Assembly: GCA_049840835.1 (NCBI GenBank)
Contig: JASGJG010000012.1
Span: forward strand, 248,001 to 312,000
Origin: JANLTX01 sp049840835
GTDB taxonomy: Bacteria > Armatimonadota > Armatimonadia > Armatimonadales > Armatimonadaceae
Direction: 5' to 3'
DNA length: 64,000 bases
Both the position numbers and the translations under genes were made by a program. This document shows positions 43,001 through 51,156 of the stretch, piece after piece. The stretch's first letter is position 1; every line of letters begins with the position of its first letter. The notes under the pieces are model-generated. The model saw only the letters and a program-made list of their open reading frames with translations, searched no databases and was not told where the DNA came from.

Positions 43001-45049
43001 ATTCGCACAACCACTGAATCCAGAAACAGGGATTTCGTATTTTATCGTGGATCGCGCGCCAGTAGGCTCTAATATTGCTTGAATTCGCCCAATAGCATCG
43101 TAGATAGTAGTAGTTTGGAAGCCTGCTGTATCCTGAGTCGCAACAAGCTGGCTCATGCGATTGAAGATATTGGTCGTACGATGACCACTGGGAGCAATCC
43201 GGGCTGTAGCCCAATAATCTGCGCCTAACTGGACATCGTAAATAGTGGTATAAAAAAGTCCTGCTGTATCCTGAACCACAACAGGACGTCGTGCCAGATC
43301 ATAGAATGTGGTGACTCTGTGCCCAAGGGCATCGACTTCGACAATACGACGATCCGCAATGTCATAGATATTAGTAGTGCGGTTGCCGAACGGGTCCACC
43401 CGAGCAATTTCTCTGCCCTTAGTATCATACTCTGCAGTGAAGCGATACCCCTTGGCATCCTGCTCCATAATTTCGTTTTGGAGGGCGTTATAGCGGTAGG
43501 TAGTGCGATAGCCGTATGGGTCCACATTGGCGACAATATTCCCGCTGCCATCGTACACTACAGTCCGCACTGCACCTATCGGCTCCAAGATGGAAATATT
43601 GCGCCAAAGACGGTCGTATGCGTAGGTGGTTCTATAACCAAGTTCATTTACCTCGACAATTCGTTTACCTGCATCGTCATAGACATAGGTACGCTGCCCA
43701 CCACGCGCATCGATCTCGCCAGTCAGCAATCCTGTATCGTCATCGTATAGATAAGTGGTTCTCGAACCAGTCGGATTAGTTACGGATTCCAGCGCCCCCC
43801 AAGTGCGGTAAGTATAAGTACTATAGCGCCCTAATGCATCTTGCTCCCATAGAAGAAGACGCTTTTCCCGCTCTAAATCTGAACCGCCAAAAAAATACGT
43901 ATGGACTTTGCCAAAGGGATCTATTTCTTTAATTCGATTTCCAAAATTATCATATATTCGTGTATATGGCCTCTCATTATACCGAATATGCAATATTTCG
44001 TTACCATTAATGTTGTATAATGAGGTTATCCTTCGGCCTGATGCGTCAATAATAAGCACAGGCATGCCCTTAGAATCGTATACAGCTGTACGAATTGCGC
44101 CAATAGGATCTTGCACAGTCAGTGCATTTGAATGACTGTCAACTGTAGTGGTCCAAGTATTGCCAATAGTATCCTTAGCTTCAATTATACCGACAGAATA
44201 TGTGTATGTGTATGCTCTAAAATCATTTTCTTGTACTACAACTCGATCTAATGAGTCATACAGATAGGATGTCGTAAAGTTATTTGGGTTAGTAATGGCA
44301 TTAAGCAGAGTATCGTCTATGTAACCAAAGGTTGTAATGTACCCTTCTGGATCTATAATTGTTTCCAGGCAGTCATCAGCGTTATATAGAAATGTATGCC
44401 TCCTACCTGAATCCCAATCTTCAACATATTCAACCAGGTCATTGCTGTTATAGCTGTACGTTATCTGTCGGCCAAATGGCTCTGTAAGCCCGGAGAAAAT
44501 ACCATCTTCATAATTCATCGTAACAGTCTTGCCGTGAACTGTCGTATAATGGGATAGAGAAATCGGGCCTCCTGTTTCGGCATAGTCTTCAGGAAAAATG
44601 TAGTAGTATTTTGTCCCTGAAGTAAATCTAGTCTCAATATACCCCTCTGTTTCCAGATCTAACACGTCAAAAATTCGTTGTGAGGTACATGTAAAGGAAT
44701 CTCCACCGTCATTGGAGGTATAAGATGCTCCTCCTCCATCTTCATGCTCTATGGTAACGAAGATGCTGTCACCTACTATGTGCGGACAGAGACGTAGAGG
44801 AAAAGAGGCGCGTCTGCCATAACCGAAAAGACCCTTTTTATCTCGTAGTTTTGAAAAGTAAAATAAACGCCAAGGTATTATTCCTGCCGTGGTTTGAAGA
44901 GTAAAGTCTGGATCCTGCACAAGATCGCCCGTAAGTAAAGGGGCTGGGCTGTAATTGCGTGTCCACTCATCCTGAATTTCAGTTCCCGAAAGCTGCGGGG
45001 TCAGAGTAGAGTTCTCATTGCGCTCAAATACATCGTATAAATCTTGCAT
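37010..45049 (-). CDS. RHS-repeat polymorphic toxin with CdiA-C-like nuclease C-terminus
   Basis: A 2679-residue protein. A non-repetitive N-terminus (about 150 residues, no signal peptide) precedes about 80 YD/RHS repeats of roughly 21 residues (GxRTTYxYDxxGRxxxxxDALG), which form the toxin-encapsulating shell. Two carbohydrate-binding-like beta domains follow (TPYSGTLAHQSN and TPYSGGLAHRSN). The core ends near residue 2146 with RYAYVENSPTWMTDFAG. After a hydrophobic helix, the tail (PHERAIAEYILEKDGGIIVKKP ... DIQINGEDWEFKTL) resembles CdiA C-terminal tRNase domains of the PD-(D/E)XK type, with D-x-Q-I-N-G-x-x-W-E-x-K as likely active site. It probably kills neighbours by cleaving RNA or DNA. 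ATG 45049 follows GGGAGA. Confidence 0.85.
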   Translation of the reverse strand: MQDLYDVFERNENSTLTPQLSGTEIQDEWTRNYSPAPLLTGDLVQDPDFTLQTTAGIIPWRLFYFSKLRDKKGLFGYGRRASFPLRLCPHIVGDSIFVTIEHEDGGGASYTSNDGGDSFTCTSQRIFDVLDLETEGYIETRFTSGTKYYYIFPEDYAETGGPISLSHYTTVHGKTVTMNYEDGIFSGLTEPFGRQITYSYNSNDLVEYVEDWDSGRRHTFLYNADDCLETIIDPEGYITTFGYIDDTLLNAITNPNNFTTSYLYDSLDRVVVQENDFRAYTYTYSVGIIEAKDTIGNTWTTTVDSHSNALTVQDPIGAIRTAVYDSKGMPVLIIDASGRRITSLYNINGNEILHIRYNERPYTRIYDNFGNRIKEIDPFGKVHTYFFGGSDLEREKRLLLWEQDALGRYSTYTYRTWGALESVTNPTGSRTTYLYDDDTGLLTGEIDARGGQRTYVYDDAGKRIVEVNELGYRTTYAYDRLWRNISILEPIGAVRTVVYDGSGNIVANVDPYGYRTTYRYNALQNEIMEQDAKGYRFTAEYDTKGREIARVDPFGNRTTNIYDIADRRIVEVDALGHRVTTFYDLARRPVVVQDTAGLFYTTIYDVQLGADYWATARIAPSGHRTTNIFNRMSQLVATQDTAGFQTTTIYDAIGRIQAILEPTGARSTIKYEIPVSGFSGCANETLNAHGEISTLLYDLTGNLVVSIDPIGRRYTTAYNLASERIEEASADGTILARAYDPFLNQETITNFVDKTTITTFDLLGRVASFTDETDNTVDSIYDPLSLPYRSTDRLGNTSEITYDANRRPILLQDTTNNISATTYRADNVILQEWEGQEGVALEYTEYLYDANNRYTGSKNALNEQENIRYDNHGRVWASVAADGNAITYGFSATTGRFESELYPDGGRYTLLWDNYGRRTGYIDTENAVTQWVLDLLHRPIANIDALGQRTTYNYNAIGQLTTMQDALGTVHTNSYNLFGNVDFIVDALGNRTTYHYDQFQRLSSVENALGYRTTTHYDGFSRLVGIEDARGNRISTYYDALGRSAADIDPFGRRTTTYFDDIGRYKATEDPLGYRMTVYYDQRNRIIGYEDEIGYRSTVGYDLAGRVATVMDALGGITTSKYDAFGRPWATQDALGNTTTTHYDGFGRVAAAENSRGYRTSFFYDKRSQRIAVQDAKGYRTTTTYDALGRVVTVTDALSFQNQTIYDALGRPIVAIDPLGYRTTTSFDLLGRTTGVQDALNQRTTMAYDAIGQLITYTNAKNLVTTNQYDPVGNCTTIVTPLGQATIYTFDALNRIVEKKDPLGRAWTTVYDAAGNVLAGVDAKGQRTTSTFSPRGEEVGRSYADSALKMTFTYDALGRMKTVQDVTGRYTWGYDALGRVVTYESPQNPQGQPLTYAYDANSNLIRRSTRSGVFTYEYDARDQQTRLIEPGFPIASLTGGVTTFEYDERGLLKRQDNFDGTLATFTYEAMGRTLGVRHVKVSDGSELERAYYEYDALGRPLYKATTSSRHTYSYDALNQLTGEAWTVGSTSGRYTWDYDIANRRTTFLHDSTTTYTYDNADQLLAIDEVVLSTTLRTTLTYDNNGSQITRVEPSGHVATFEWNAANQLGVIRDSRGYVLTNLYAFDGMRHEAQRTSPTSGTGGLAETVWIEDSLPVGTGTAAENDSWTWVSSNPTPYSGTLAHQSNLTSTIGQHYMGFPSNTYGWTLSAGDVLFCWVYLDSTHPPQQLQLRFEKWSSPGYSHQASWGPLLAQYIFGAVTMGPVPSSGQWVRLEVPVEAIGLAGESLRGVSFACASNTTGAKVTWDRFGVLRPSGDAFRSSTGKERYLWEGVNPTRFERRVERVWMEDTIPAGATTGTENDAWNWINSSPTPYSGGLAHRSNIFTGAHQHWFTNVTSPIALQSGDIISNWVYLDGSNTPAEIMLRFADVGGSGFTYQAYWGANNLDYTPGNPPTSMGGLPSTNQWVRLDVPVDSLGLAGKSIKGVSYALYNGRATWDRLMVTRSEMVQEATLGGYDNQVLRSVGQSPPVPLGGNIGVPSLSGQVRRLHQDAQGTPELVTNGSAAASSAPAFDAFGNRLSGTGTTGNVLTDAVWTGYLGELGYWSEPDLGLHYVRARWLSPSEGRWVSVDPIEGEPRYAYVENSPTWMTDFAGMAPQLPHDLKPSSGIIPSSDKFKKGSPNDPFKDMETAFKGMSGRMQTQWKKIGGLKGFFKACDTNPESVFELLLAWDEPFARGVAKAAADIQRATTINGLGVFGVLFDPVSFVLGSKGSGFLINPASYWSGYNATKKTFQFLLPPEVATPEYTEWSGGLLFGIYKFIKDIFNGLALASGFIGRITRHGIDVAIDVINRAKKVINFFDDLWEKYKANRKKIFSMLMQVWKKRDVVFHAIADTANSIFEEIKQSLYRLNSRPWFDKGVTYGLIVANVISIVLIYVEVVAVIGDVSAAIQIIKNTERGAKFAKAIELLLPIILESLGLTRGRPGIKSGGAGEKPLPPIVGNEVAQEAGKDAKKIEAATEVVINSGSTPSAVQNIGKGILDETARSLKPHERAIAEYILEKDGGIIVKKPEPPTTVLGNRQNDIQINGEDWEFKTLFSSGKNTLVNSVKEGMLHHGPGGHSQAFNFVVDARNTTLTETQVLAQAARMRGMNKPGLPMKGTLEKVRVIGKGFDVLLDVKPLTE
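40300..43850 (-). repeat. RHS YD-repeat array at DNA level
   Basis: The DNA repeats with a period of about 63 bases (core gcatcgtag / gtggtccgatag). The variable spacing and steady reading frame show that it is coding repeat, not a CRISPR or satellite. Near-identical units could recombine and change repeat number. Confidence 0.8.
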
Positions 45050-45064
45050 TGCTTAGTAGTCTCC

Positions 45065-47608
45065 CTAATCCTCAGGAGTGACCATAGGATCGGTGAACTG
45101 AGGCTCGAATGGAAACAAGCCATCAGTGTCAATAAATAACCCACAGGGATCATCTATTGGTGCTGCTTTAAAGCCTGTAAAACGTCTAAAGCCACGCATA
45201 CTGAGAAGCGCAGGATCTGCAACTTCCCTATTACCTGGTCGCATTGGCAATTGTTCTAGTTCTGCGTCTACCCAGCGAACGGTTCGCCATGGGCTGTCTA
45301 CTCGACAAGGAAGAGGAGGTGAGTCGGAAAAACCCCATGCTCCTACTTCGTCAACGAGTTCAGTGCCAACATCAACTACTTCGACTGTACCTGTGCCAAT
45401 TTCGTAGGACTCACGTAGGCAAAGCCCACAGAACGCCGCCCCAAATCGAGCACGCACATATAAACTGTTTTCCGGACCATACCCTGGAGTCGAAATGGCC
45501 TGGTTGCCTGGCAACACATGTCCTCCAATCAAAGGTATTTGAGCCGAGACAGTTGAGCCCTTGAGCCCCAAATTAGTATTTGTTAAATTTCCCCAATAAA
45601 ATAAATAAGCGCTCCGACCATTCCAATCTTCCCAGTCTGTCCGATCACTCCAATCTGGGGGCTCTGTACCTCCCGTGGATAGGCTAGTAGTAGCACTAAA
45701 ACCAGGAATCTGGTCCAGATATTGTCGTAATGCTTCTACATTGTGTCCACTAGGATAACTGCCCGAGTTAAATGCAGCAAGAGACCGTTCGGCCAGCAGC
45801 TTACCATTTCCCCAAAGACGCATATAGACGTGCCCCATATCCAAATGGATATTATCAGGAGGTAGAAGTTCGATTAGTTTTATAGTAACGTCACCACCAT
45901 CCCATACGAGAAATTGCCATCGTGCGAACTGGCTAGTAGCTGAAAAATTCCCTTCGTTGTCCACTCCTACCAATCCGCCTCGCAGTTGATCCATATCTGT
46001 CACCTCGTAATTCTCGGGTGAGCTAAATGGAGGATCACCTGATCCCTCATAGATAATATATGGCGGATCTTTACGAGCACTCATAACATCCCAAATATCG
46101 GGGTTGCATAGGTCCAGTCGATAGATACCTGAACCTGCTGGCAGTACTAATTCCCACTTCCTCGTACCATGCCCGGCTGAACCTGGATCCGCGATTTCGA
46201 TTCCAGATGCTCCTCCAGGATGCCCTGCATCGTATGCTAAGTACAAGGTAACATGAGTAACAGTTGCCGCGTCATAAGTGATATCCGCGAAACGGTATGC
46301 TGAGCAGTTAATGGGATCGCCACTGAGTTTAATATAGAGCGGTGGTCCAGTGTAGGTAGCCCAGCCACGGAGAAACATCGTATAAGGAGCTCCTGCCTGC
46401 ATTCGCACTCCACCGCCACTCACATGTGTTAGACTACCACTTGTTGTAGTCAACTTTGTCCATTCTCCTCCCGTGGGCGTGAGGGTCGAACCGTCCTCAA
46501 TGACTAATCCTCCATCAATACTAATGGATAATCCTGCTGATTGGTCAGTGCGGATAGCTACCAAGTCACCATCGGGATGATCCTCATGTACAATAGGGAG
46601 CAAAGGATTAGTAGAGGTGGCAGATACCATAGAGAGGGTAAAGCTTCCTGCTCTATTTCCAATGAATGATTGGCTTAGCCCAATTTGGATGTGGCTATAC
46701 CCGCCATGGGAGTCGTCAGAATAGCTGTCGGAGCCACTAAAGGGGCCATGCAAATAACTATGAGCCCCACTGCCAGAAACACTCGAATTGGAGGGGAATG
46801 CGCCGTTTGGAGTTGATGCTCCTGCAGACAGAACTTTATAAGATCCATCATAAGGAATATTCCAGAAGTGAGGTTCGATCGTCGCCGTATACTTAAGAAT
46901 GGGATGCCCGGTTGCAAGACCATTCCCCTGGTAATTCCCTGCAATCTCAACCTGAGCTGTACCATTATCAAAAATATCAGCAGTCACAGTGCTGGACTGG
47001 CTTCCAGAGGATTGCGTTACAGTCTGGTTATAGGGCTGAAAGTCAGTATCCCATGGGCCTTGAGCCGTTGCTACAACTGTATTTGAAGTATTGGTGGATG
47101 AACTAATAATAGAATTCGCTTGTTGGCATTGATCAAGGAATTCAATAAGTCGTACTGTAGAGCCTTGAGTAAGAGTAACTGTATTATTACTTGTAGAGCC
47201 ATCCCAAGCAGATAATTCGTATTCCAGGGTATGATATGCGCCCGGTTTTACCCTCTCTCCCACATACCCTGAGTCAGTACGTTGATATTGCTCTAATACC
47301 AGAGACAACTTAGCCCATGCGCGTGCTGCACCCCCGATGCTATAAGGAGGAGACGGAATTGTTCCTGTTGCAGTGACTCCCGCATTGCCTCCTAAGAATG
47401 TAGAGACGGCAGAAGTTTGCCCACTTGATTGAACACGAAGTAATGGGGCTTCTACAACACCACTGAGTTTCTGCCCGCACTTAGCATAGCCGCTAGAGAC
47501 AAACTCAGTCTGCGTGGAACCATTATCAGAACGAGTGAATGGAGCGATTACTTCACATTCCAACTCGACAGTGCGTTCAGCTCCAGTCAACACATAAGCC
47601 GTTGCCAA
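45065..47608 (-). CDS. Large beta-rich partner protein of the RHS toxin
   Basis: An 847-residue protein rich in Ser, Thr, Gly and beta-prone segments. It has no recognised domain and no signal peptide. It starts at a TTG (47608), eight bases after AGGAGA, and ends 15 bases before the RHS ATG, so the two form an operon. The C-terminus carries FCGLCLRE and ends DGLFPFEPQFTDP. Position before an RHS gene suggests a delivery, shell or surface-anchoring partner. Little else can be said. Confidence 0.65.
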   Translation of the reverse strand: MATAYVLTGAERTVELECEVIAPFTRSDNGSTQTEFVSSGYAKCGQKLSGVVEAPLLRVQSSGQTSAVSTFLGGNAGVTATGTIPSPPYSIGGAARAWAKLSLVLEQYQRTDSGYVGERVKPGAYHTLEYELSAWDGSTSNNTVTLTQGSTVRLIEFLDQCQQANSIISSSTNTSNTVVATAQGPWDTDFQPYNQTVTQSSGSQSSTVTADIFDNGTAQVEIAGNYQGNGLATGHPILKYTATIEPHFWNIPYDGSYKVLSAGASTPNGAFPSNSSVSGSGAHSYLHGPFSGSDSYSDDSHGGYSHIQIGLSQSFIGNRAGSFTLSMVSATSTNPLLPIVHEDHPDGDLVAIRTDQSAGLSISIDGGLVIEDGSTLTPTGGEWTKLTTTSGSLTHVSGGGVRMQAGAPYTMFLRGWATYTGPPLYIKLSGDPINCSAYRFADITYDAATVTHVTLYLAYDAGHPGGASGIEIADPGSAGHGTRKWELVLPAGSGIYRLDLCNPDIWDVMSARKDPPYIIYEGSGDPPFSSPENYEVTDMDQLRGGLVGVDNEGNFSATSQFARWQFLVWDGGDVTIKLIELLPPDNIHLDMGHVYMRLWGNGKLLAERSLAAFNSGSYPSGHNVEALRQYLDQIPGFSATTSLSTGGTEPPDWSDRTDWEDWNGRSAYLFYWGNLTNTNLGLKGSTVSAQIPLIGGHVLPGNQAISTPGYGPENSLYVRARFGAAFCGLCLRESYEIGTGTVEVVDVGTELVDEVGAWGFSDSPPLPCRVDSPWRTVRWVDAELEQLPMRPGNREVADPALLSMRGFRRFTGFKAAPIDDPCGLFIDTDGLFPFEPQFTDPMVTPED

Positions 47609-47998
47609 TTCAGTACTCTCCTATTGCCTCACTAAATCTTGGCAACGTACGGTAAAAACCTAATACTCTCATAGAAGAGTATGTCTTTTCAAGAGAATCC
47701 CGATCCACAGTGAACACTCCTGGCTGAATTAAGTTAATTGGCATTCATTCTACCACAATTATCATTTTACAATACCTTTAATCTATTCTATATGATAAAT
47801 ATTTAACCAGGTTATTTCTTATTGATCTGCGCAATGATTCTTTCGGCAATGCTATAAATCATTAGAAAAAGTGAGATAGCTTAATTATATTTTAATTTTT
47901 ATTGCGCTCACAACCTGAACTGAGATGAAAGTTTCGTTATACGAATTCAAAACGCACATCAATACGCCCATTGTCGGAGCCGCAACATAAATAGTGGT
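47609..47998. other. AT-rich intergenic region upstream of RHS operon
   Basis: About 390 bases, AT-rich, holding the leftward promoter of the RHS operon and the tail of the minus-strand small membrane gene at 47999. No gene, repeat or strong terminator is evident. Confidence 0.45.
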
Positions 47999-48289
47999 TC
48001 ATCCGATGATAGGTGGGATAAGCACAGAAAGTATGGCTATGACCATGCTGACCCAAGCTCGCTCGATCCAATGAGCTAAGGCAACGAGGGCTAGCAGGAT
48101 CGTATCTACGAAAGGCATGGTGGTTCCGATCATGCTGATGAGCCAGAGCACGAAGCATAGAGTCGTGCCTGAAACTAGCATTTGCCGGTCTTTGGTGACC
48201 TTGCTAAACAGGAACTGTATGGCCAGAGTATTGATAATCTGGCCTGTCCGCCACGAGAGCGTCACAAATAGTGCTTGAAGAATCGCCAT
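47999..48289 (-). CDS. Small hydrophobic membrane protein
   Basis: A 96-residue protein with about three transmembrane segments (TTLCFVLWLISMIGTT, TILLALVALAHWI, VSMVIAILSVLIPP). The ATG at 48289 lies seven bases after the stop of the decayed gene 48296-48683, so they were one operon. Function unknown. Confidence 0.6.
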   Translation of the reverse strand: MAILQALFVTLSWRTGQIINTLAIQFLFSKVTKDRQMLVSGTTLCFVLWLISMIGTTMPFVDTILLALVALAHWIERAWVSMVIAILSVLIPPIIG

Positions 48290-48295
48290 GGTAGC

Positions 48296-48683
48296 CTAAC
48301 CAAATAAGAACCAGCCTCGAAGTTCCAGGGCAGTTCCCCAAAAACAATTGTTCGAGCTAAGAAACGTGGCAATGGCTTTCTCCTGTGCCATGCCCTCCAC
48401 ACTCTCAATATCTTGATCTAGCGAATCAAAATGGTTCAGTAGCGCGACAAACTCCTGGTAACCATACGGTTTGGTTTCGCCTCACTCATAGCGGAAGCTA
48501 TACCACCTGGGATCGAAGTGGGTATGACGACAGACGCCTTGACTACCATCCGGGAAGGTAGCGGCGCTTAGCCTGCCAACCTTCTGGCGCATCCGTAACG
48601 ACGCAGGTTTTTAGCGAGAGCTTCTTTAGCTCCTTGTCCAGCTCGCCCTCGGCGAACGTGGTGTAAACGCGAAATCGGGCCAA
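48296..48683 (-). pseudogene. Decayed small gene (frameshift plus in-frame stop)
   Basis: A TTG start at 48683, eight bases after AGGAGG, opens MARFRVYTTFAEGELDKELKK and stops early at TAG near 48546. Shifting frame at about 48555 continues sensible protein: FPDGSQGVCRHTHFDPRWYS, then RYE, a TGA, then GETKPYGYQEFVALLNHFDS and on to ALELRGWFLFG ending at 48296. Reading both frames gives one coherent product of about 128 residues. So it is a real gene broken by one indel and one nonsense change, or a sequencing error at two sites. It does not appear as a single open frame. Confidence 0.62.
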
Positions 48684-48867
48684 GAGATTCTTCCTCCTGC
48701 CTCAGGGATTGCCTGAAGCCGGGAAAGCATCTCAAAGCCAGGAAGGCGCAGCAACGAGCGTTGCATGTACCAGACTGCCGAACCTGGGCGCAACGCTCGT
48801 TGTGGGCGTAGCAGGGCGTACTTCATCATGGACCAGTCGCCATCAAGGCGGCTATCTAAAAACGCTA

Positions 48868-49353
48868 ATGCCACTGCCTATGCCTTGCATCGCCCGAAGC
48901 GGACCGAGCCAACTTTCCAACCGGCTCCGCGCCGTCCTGCTCCATGTGCCCTATTACTCCATCGAGGGCAACGCCCGTCTCGCCAAAGACGCCGGGCTAT
49001 CGCCCTCGACGATCTCCAGAATCATGCGGGGAAAGGCCGCTCCTTCCTACGCGGCGATGAGCGCCATTACCGCCGCCGTCTCGCGCCGAACAAAGAAACC
49101 GATGGATGCTCGGGAGCTGTTCACCACGGACGGCACCTATCCCACTGGATCGACATGCCAGCTTATGGAGTGCAGGGGATGCTTCCCGCCCGAAGCCTGG
49201 CAGGAGGGGAGCGATAGGCTCCACCCAACCTGGAAGCGGCAAAGACCGGGAGAGTGGTCGACCTATCCGAGCAGTAGCATTCCAACAAAAACCGGAGGAG
49301 AGTGCCCGCCTGGAAGCAAGTCTCTCTCACCCCGGTATTTCATCTTTAGCTAA
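48868..49353 (+). CDS. XRE-type HTH regulator with Cys-rich C-terminus
   Basis: About 161 residues, ATG 48868 (ATG 48880 also in frame). The HTH is in YSIEGNARLAKDAGLSPSTISRIMRGKAAPSYAAMSAITAAVSRR. The C-terminal half PMDARELFTTDGTYPTGSTCQLMECRGCFPPEAW is a conserved companion block with C-x4-C-x2-C that may bind a metal. It starts the rightward replication module with the Mrr-like gene ten bases after it. It probably regulates copy number or maintenance. Confidence 0.68.
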   Translation: MPLPMPCIARSGPSQLSNRLRAVLLHVPYYSIEGNARLAKDAGLSPSTISRIMRGKAAPSYAAMSAITAAVSRRTKKPMDARELFTTDGTYPTGSTCQLMECRGCFPPEAWQEGSDRLHPTWKRQRPGEWSTYPSSSIPTKTGGECPPGSKSLSPRYFIFS

Positions 49354-49363
49354 TTATCCAAGC

Positions 49364-50005
49364 ATGTCCAGTACCCCAGTGCCGCTTGTGGACCGCCTGC
49401 ACGAGCGGCTCCTGAAGCTGCCCTTCGATGCCTACGTCCGACTAGTAGGTCTTTTATTGATACGCCTCGGCTACGAGGGAGTCACTCCGGCTGGCCGCAC
49501 CAACTGGAAAGGCAGGAACCGCGACGGCGGAGTGGACTTGCTGGCGAGCCTGCCGGGAAGCCTCACCGCACGCGGAATCGTGGTTCAGGTCAAGCAGTTC
49601 GACAGGAACTCCCGCGTGTTCCAGCGCCATATCGACGAGCTGCGCGGGGTCGCCCTGCGCCAACGGGCAAGCGAAGCCCTGATGCTCACCTCTGGCCCGA
49701 TATCTTCGGCGCTGCTGAGCCCCATGGAACTGGAAGGCGACGTGGTGGCTCCGGTGCGAGTCATCGACGGAGAGCAGCTTCTGAACCTGCTCATTTTGCA
49801 TAGCCTGGGAGTCAGGGAAGACGAAACCCTGGACGAGGCGCTGCTTGCCCGGCTTATCGAAGAGTCGGAAGGCAACAGCAGGGCCGACTCTCCCAAAAAG
49901 GAAGGGTTACGCTTACGCCTTGAAGTGATGCCGGTGCAACGGGCCAAACCATTCCTCAGGCATAAGGCGCGTGAGATCCCCCCTATATCCATCGACCTCT
50001 TCTAA
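49364..50005 (+). CDS. Mrr-like PD-(D/E)XK restriction nuclease
   Basis: 213 residues from ATG 49364; longer in-frame extensions are shadows of the HTH gene. The core RLGYEGVTPAGRTN ... RDGGVDLLAS ... IVVQVKQFDRNSRV is the Mrr-type fold: G-Y-x-G-V, D (GGVD) and Q-x-K catalytic residues. A helical C-terminus has LMLTSGPISSALL. Mrr family enzymes cut modified DNA. Within a plasmid-like module it may be a defence gene or act in plasmid processing. Confidence 0.8.
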   Translation: MSSTPVPLVDRLHERLLKLPFDAYVRLVGLLLIRLGYEGVTPAGRTNWKGRNRDGGVDLLASLPGSLTARGIVVQVKQFDRNSRVFQRHIDELRGVALRQRASEALMLTSGPISSALLSPMELEGDVVAPVRVIDGEQLLNLLILHSLGVREDETLDEALLARLIEESEGNSRADSPKKEGLRLRLEVMPVQRAKPFLRHKAREIPPISIDLF

Positions 50006-50021
50006 CGTAGCAAGACTATCT

Positions 50022-50822
50022 ATGCCGACCTACCCCTTCCCCGAAGCGGCTCCCGCCCATGCCGAGCAACCTTTCCACCTAGAAACCCGCATGATCCTTT
50101 GCGACAGGGAACGCGGCGACCTGCGGCCCGCCGCCTATGTCCTGGTCAATCCTTACCTGAGGACATCCGGGCTGCTCGCTCAGCTCACGGACGGCCAGGC
50201 GAAACTCCTGCTGGCGATGCTCACCTTCGTCACCCCCAACGGGGTTCTGACCGCCGTGGCCGAAGAGCTTGCCCTGGCGCTCGGAATCGCCGTCGGAGAG
50301 CTGCGAAGACGCCTTGCCCCGCTCCTCAAGCCCTTCTGGCAGGGAGAACCGCTATTGCGTAGCGTTGCTTTGCCGGAGGGAGGAGAGCGCTACACTCTGT
50401 CTGCTGCTATGCTGGGACATTCCCACCTTCCTACCACGATTGATCTCCATCCCAAAGAAGAGAAAACACCTCCGACTCCGGCGGGCCGCGAGGCCGTGCT
50501 CCAGGCGAGCCGGGAGCGCTACAACCAGCCGCGCGAGGTCGTGGAGCAAATAGTCCGCGAGCAACTGGGCGTACGCCCGGAGGAAACAGCGGACACCACA
50601 GAAGCGCGGCTATGGCGCGGTTTGCGTGACGCTGGGTTGCCGCGTGAGACGGTGGATGCGCTTCTGGAGGAATACGGACACGAAGCCTGCCAGCGCCAAC
50701 TGGAGTGGCTTCCCTTGCGCGAGGCAAAGAATCCTGCCCGTTACCTGGCGGCAGCTATAAAGGACAATTACGGCCCACCGAGAGGAAGTAAGGCGCTGTC
50801 GACAGAGGAGGAATATGAGTGA
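50022..50822 (+). CDS. Replication-associated winged-helix protein
   Basis: 266 residues from ATG 50022. The N-terminal part contains a winged-helix pattern (LTDGQAKLLLAMLTFVTPNGVLTAVAEELALALGIAVGELRRRLAPLL), as in plasmid and phage replication proteins. A C-terminal helical block resembles DnaT/DnaD-like tails (VVEQIVREQLG ... EACQRQLEWLPLREAKNPARYLAAAIKDNYGPP). The AKNP.a.l...i...w type ending is seen in replication initiators of integrative elements. It overlaps the next gene by eight bases. Confidence 0.6.
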   Translation: MPTYPFPEAAPAHAEQPFHLETRMILCDRERGDLRPAAYVLVNPYLRTSGLLAQLTDGQAKLLLAMLTFVTPNGVLTAVAEELALALGIAVGELRRRLAPLLKPFWQGEPLLRSVALPEGGERYTLSAAMLGHSHLPTTIDLHPKEEKTPPTPAGREAVLQASRERYNQPREVVEQIVREQLGVRPEETADTTEARLWRGLRDAGLPRETVDALLEEYGHEACQRQLEWLPLREAKNPARYLAAAIKDNYGPPRGSKALSTEEEYE

Positions 50823-51156
50823 ACTTCCAAAGTCGGGATACGTGCCCATTCCTACTTTCTACATCGACAAGGTCATGCCTAGCCTTACGGATGCCGAACT
50901 GCGCGTGCTATTAATTGTCATGCGCCAGACTTTGGGCTGGGCCGCTGAGGAAGGGGGCAGGAAACGGCGGGACTGGATCACCCAGAGCCAGTTCCGGGAG
51001 AAAACGGGAAAGAGCCGAGATTCCATTACCCGCGCTGTAGCCGCCCTCGTGGAGCGGGGTTTGTTGGCAGTGGAGAACAGGGCAGGCAAGCCACTCTATG
51101 ATCCTAAGAGCCGCAGGGATAATCGGGACAGGCTCTATTATCGCCTCACTGTGTGA
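50815..51156 (+). CDS. Phage replication protein O-like N-terminal HTH protein
   Basis: A 113-residue winged-helix protein. SELPKSGYVPIPTFYIDKVMPSLTDAELRVLLIVMRQTLGW ... WITQSQFREKTGKSRDSITRAVAALVERGLL matches the N-terminal domain of phage O-type replication proteins. It binds DNA, probably at the element origin. Start and stop both overlap neighbours (eight bases and GTGA), so translation is coupled. Confidence 0.75.
   Translation: MSELPKSGYVPIPTFYIDKVMPSLTDAELRVLLIVMRQTLGWAAEEGGRKRRDWITQSQFREKTGKSRDSITRAVAALVERGLLAVENRAGKPLYDPKSRRDNRDRLYYRLTV

Noticed and set aside
40300..43850. Regular repeats of about 63 bases resembling a CRISPR or satellite array
   Set aside because: They lie in one open frame and encode YD/RHS repeats; repeat units vary and there are no unique spacers of constant length.
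48709..48867. N-terminal extension of the HTH regulator at 48868
   Set aside because: Composition is unlike a protein and family likeness begins only after 48868.
49106..49363. N-terminal extension of the Mrr-like gene
   Set aside because: It overlaps the HTH regulator in another frame and has no family likeness; ATG 49364 directly precedes the conserved domain.
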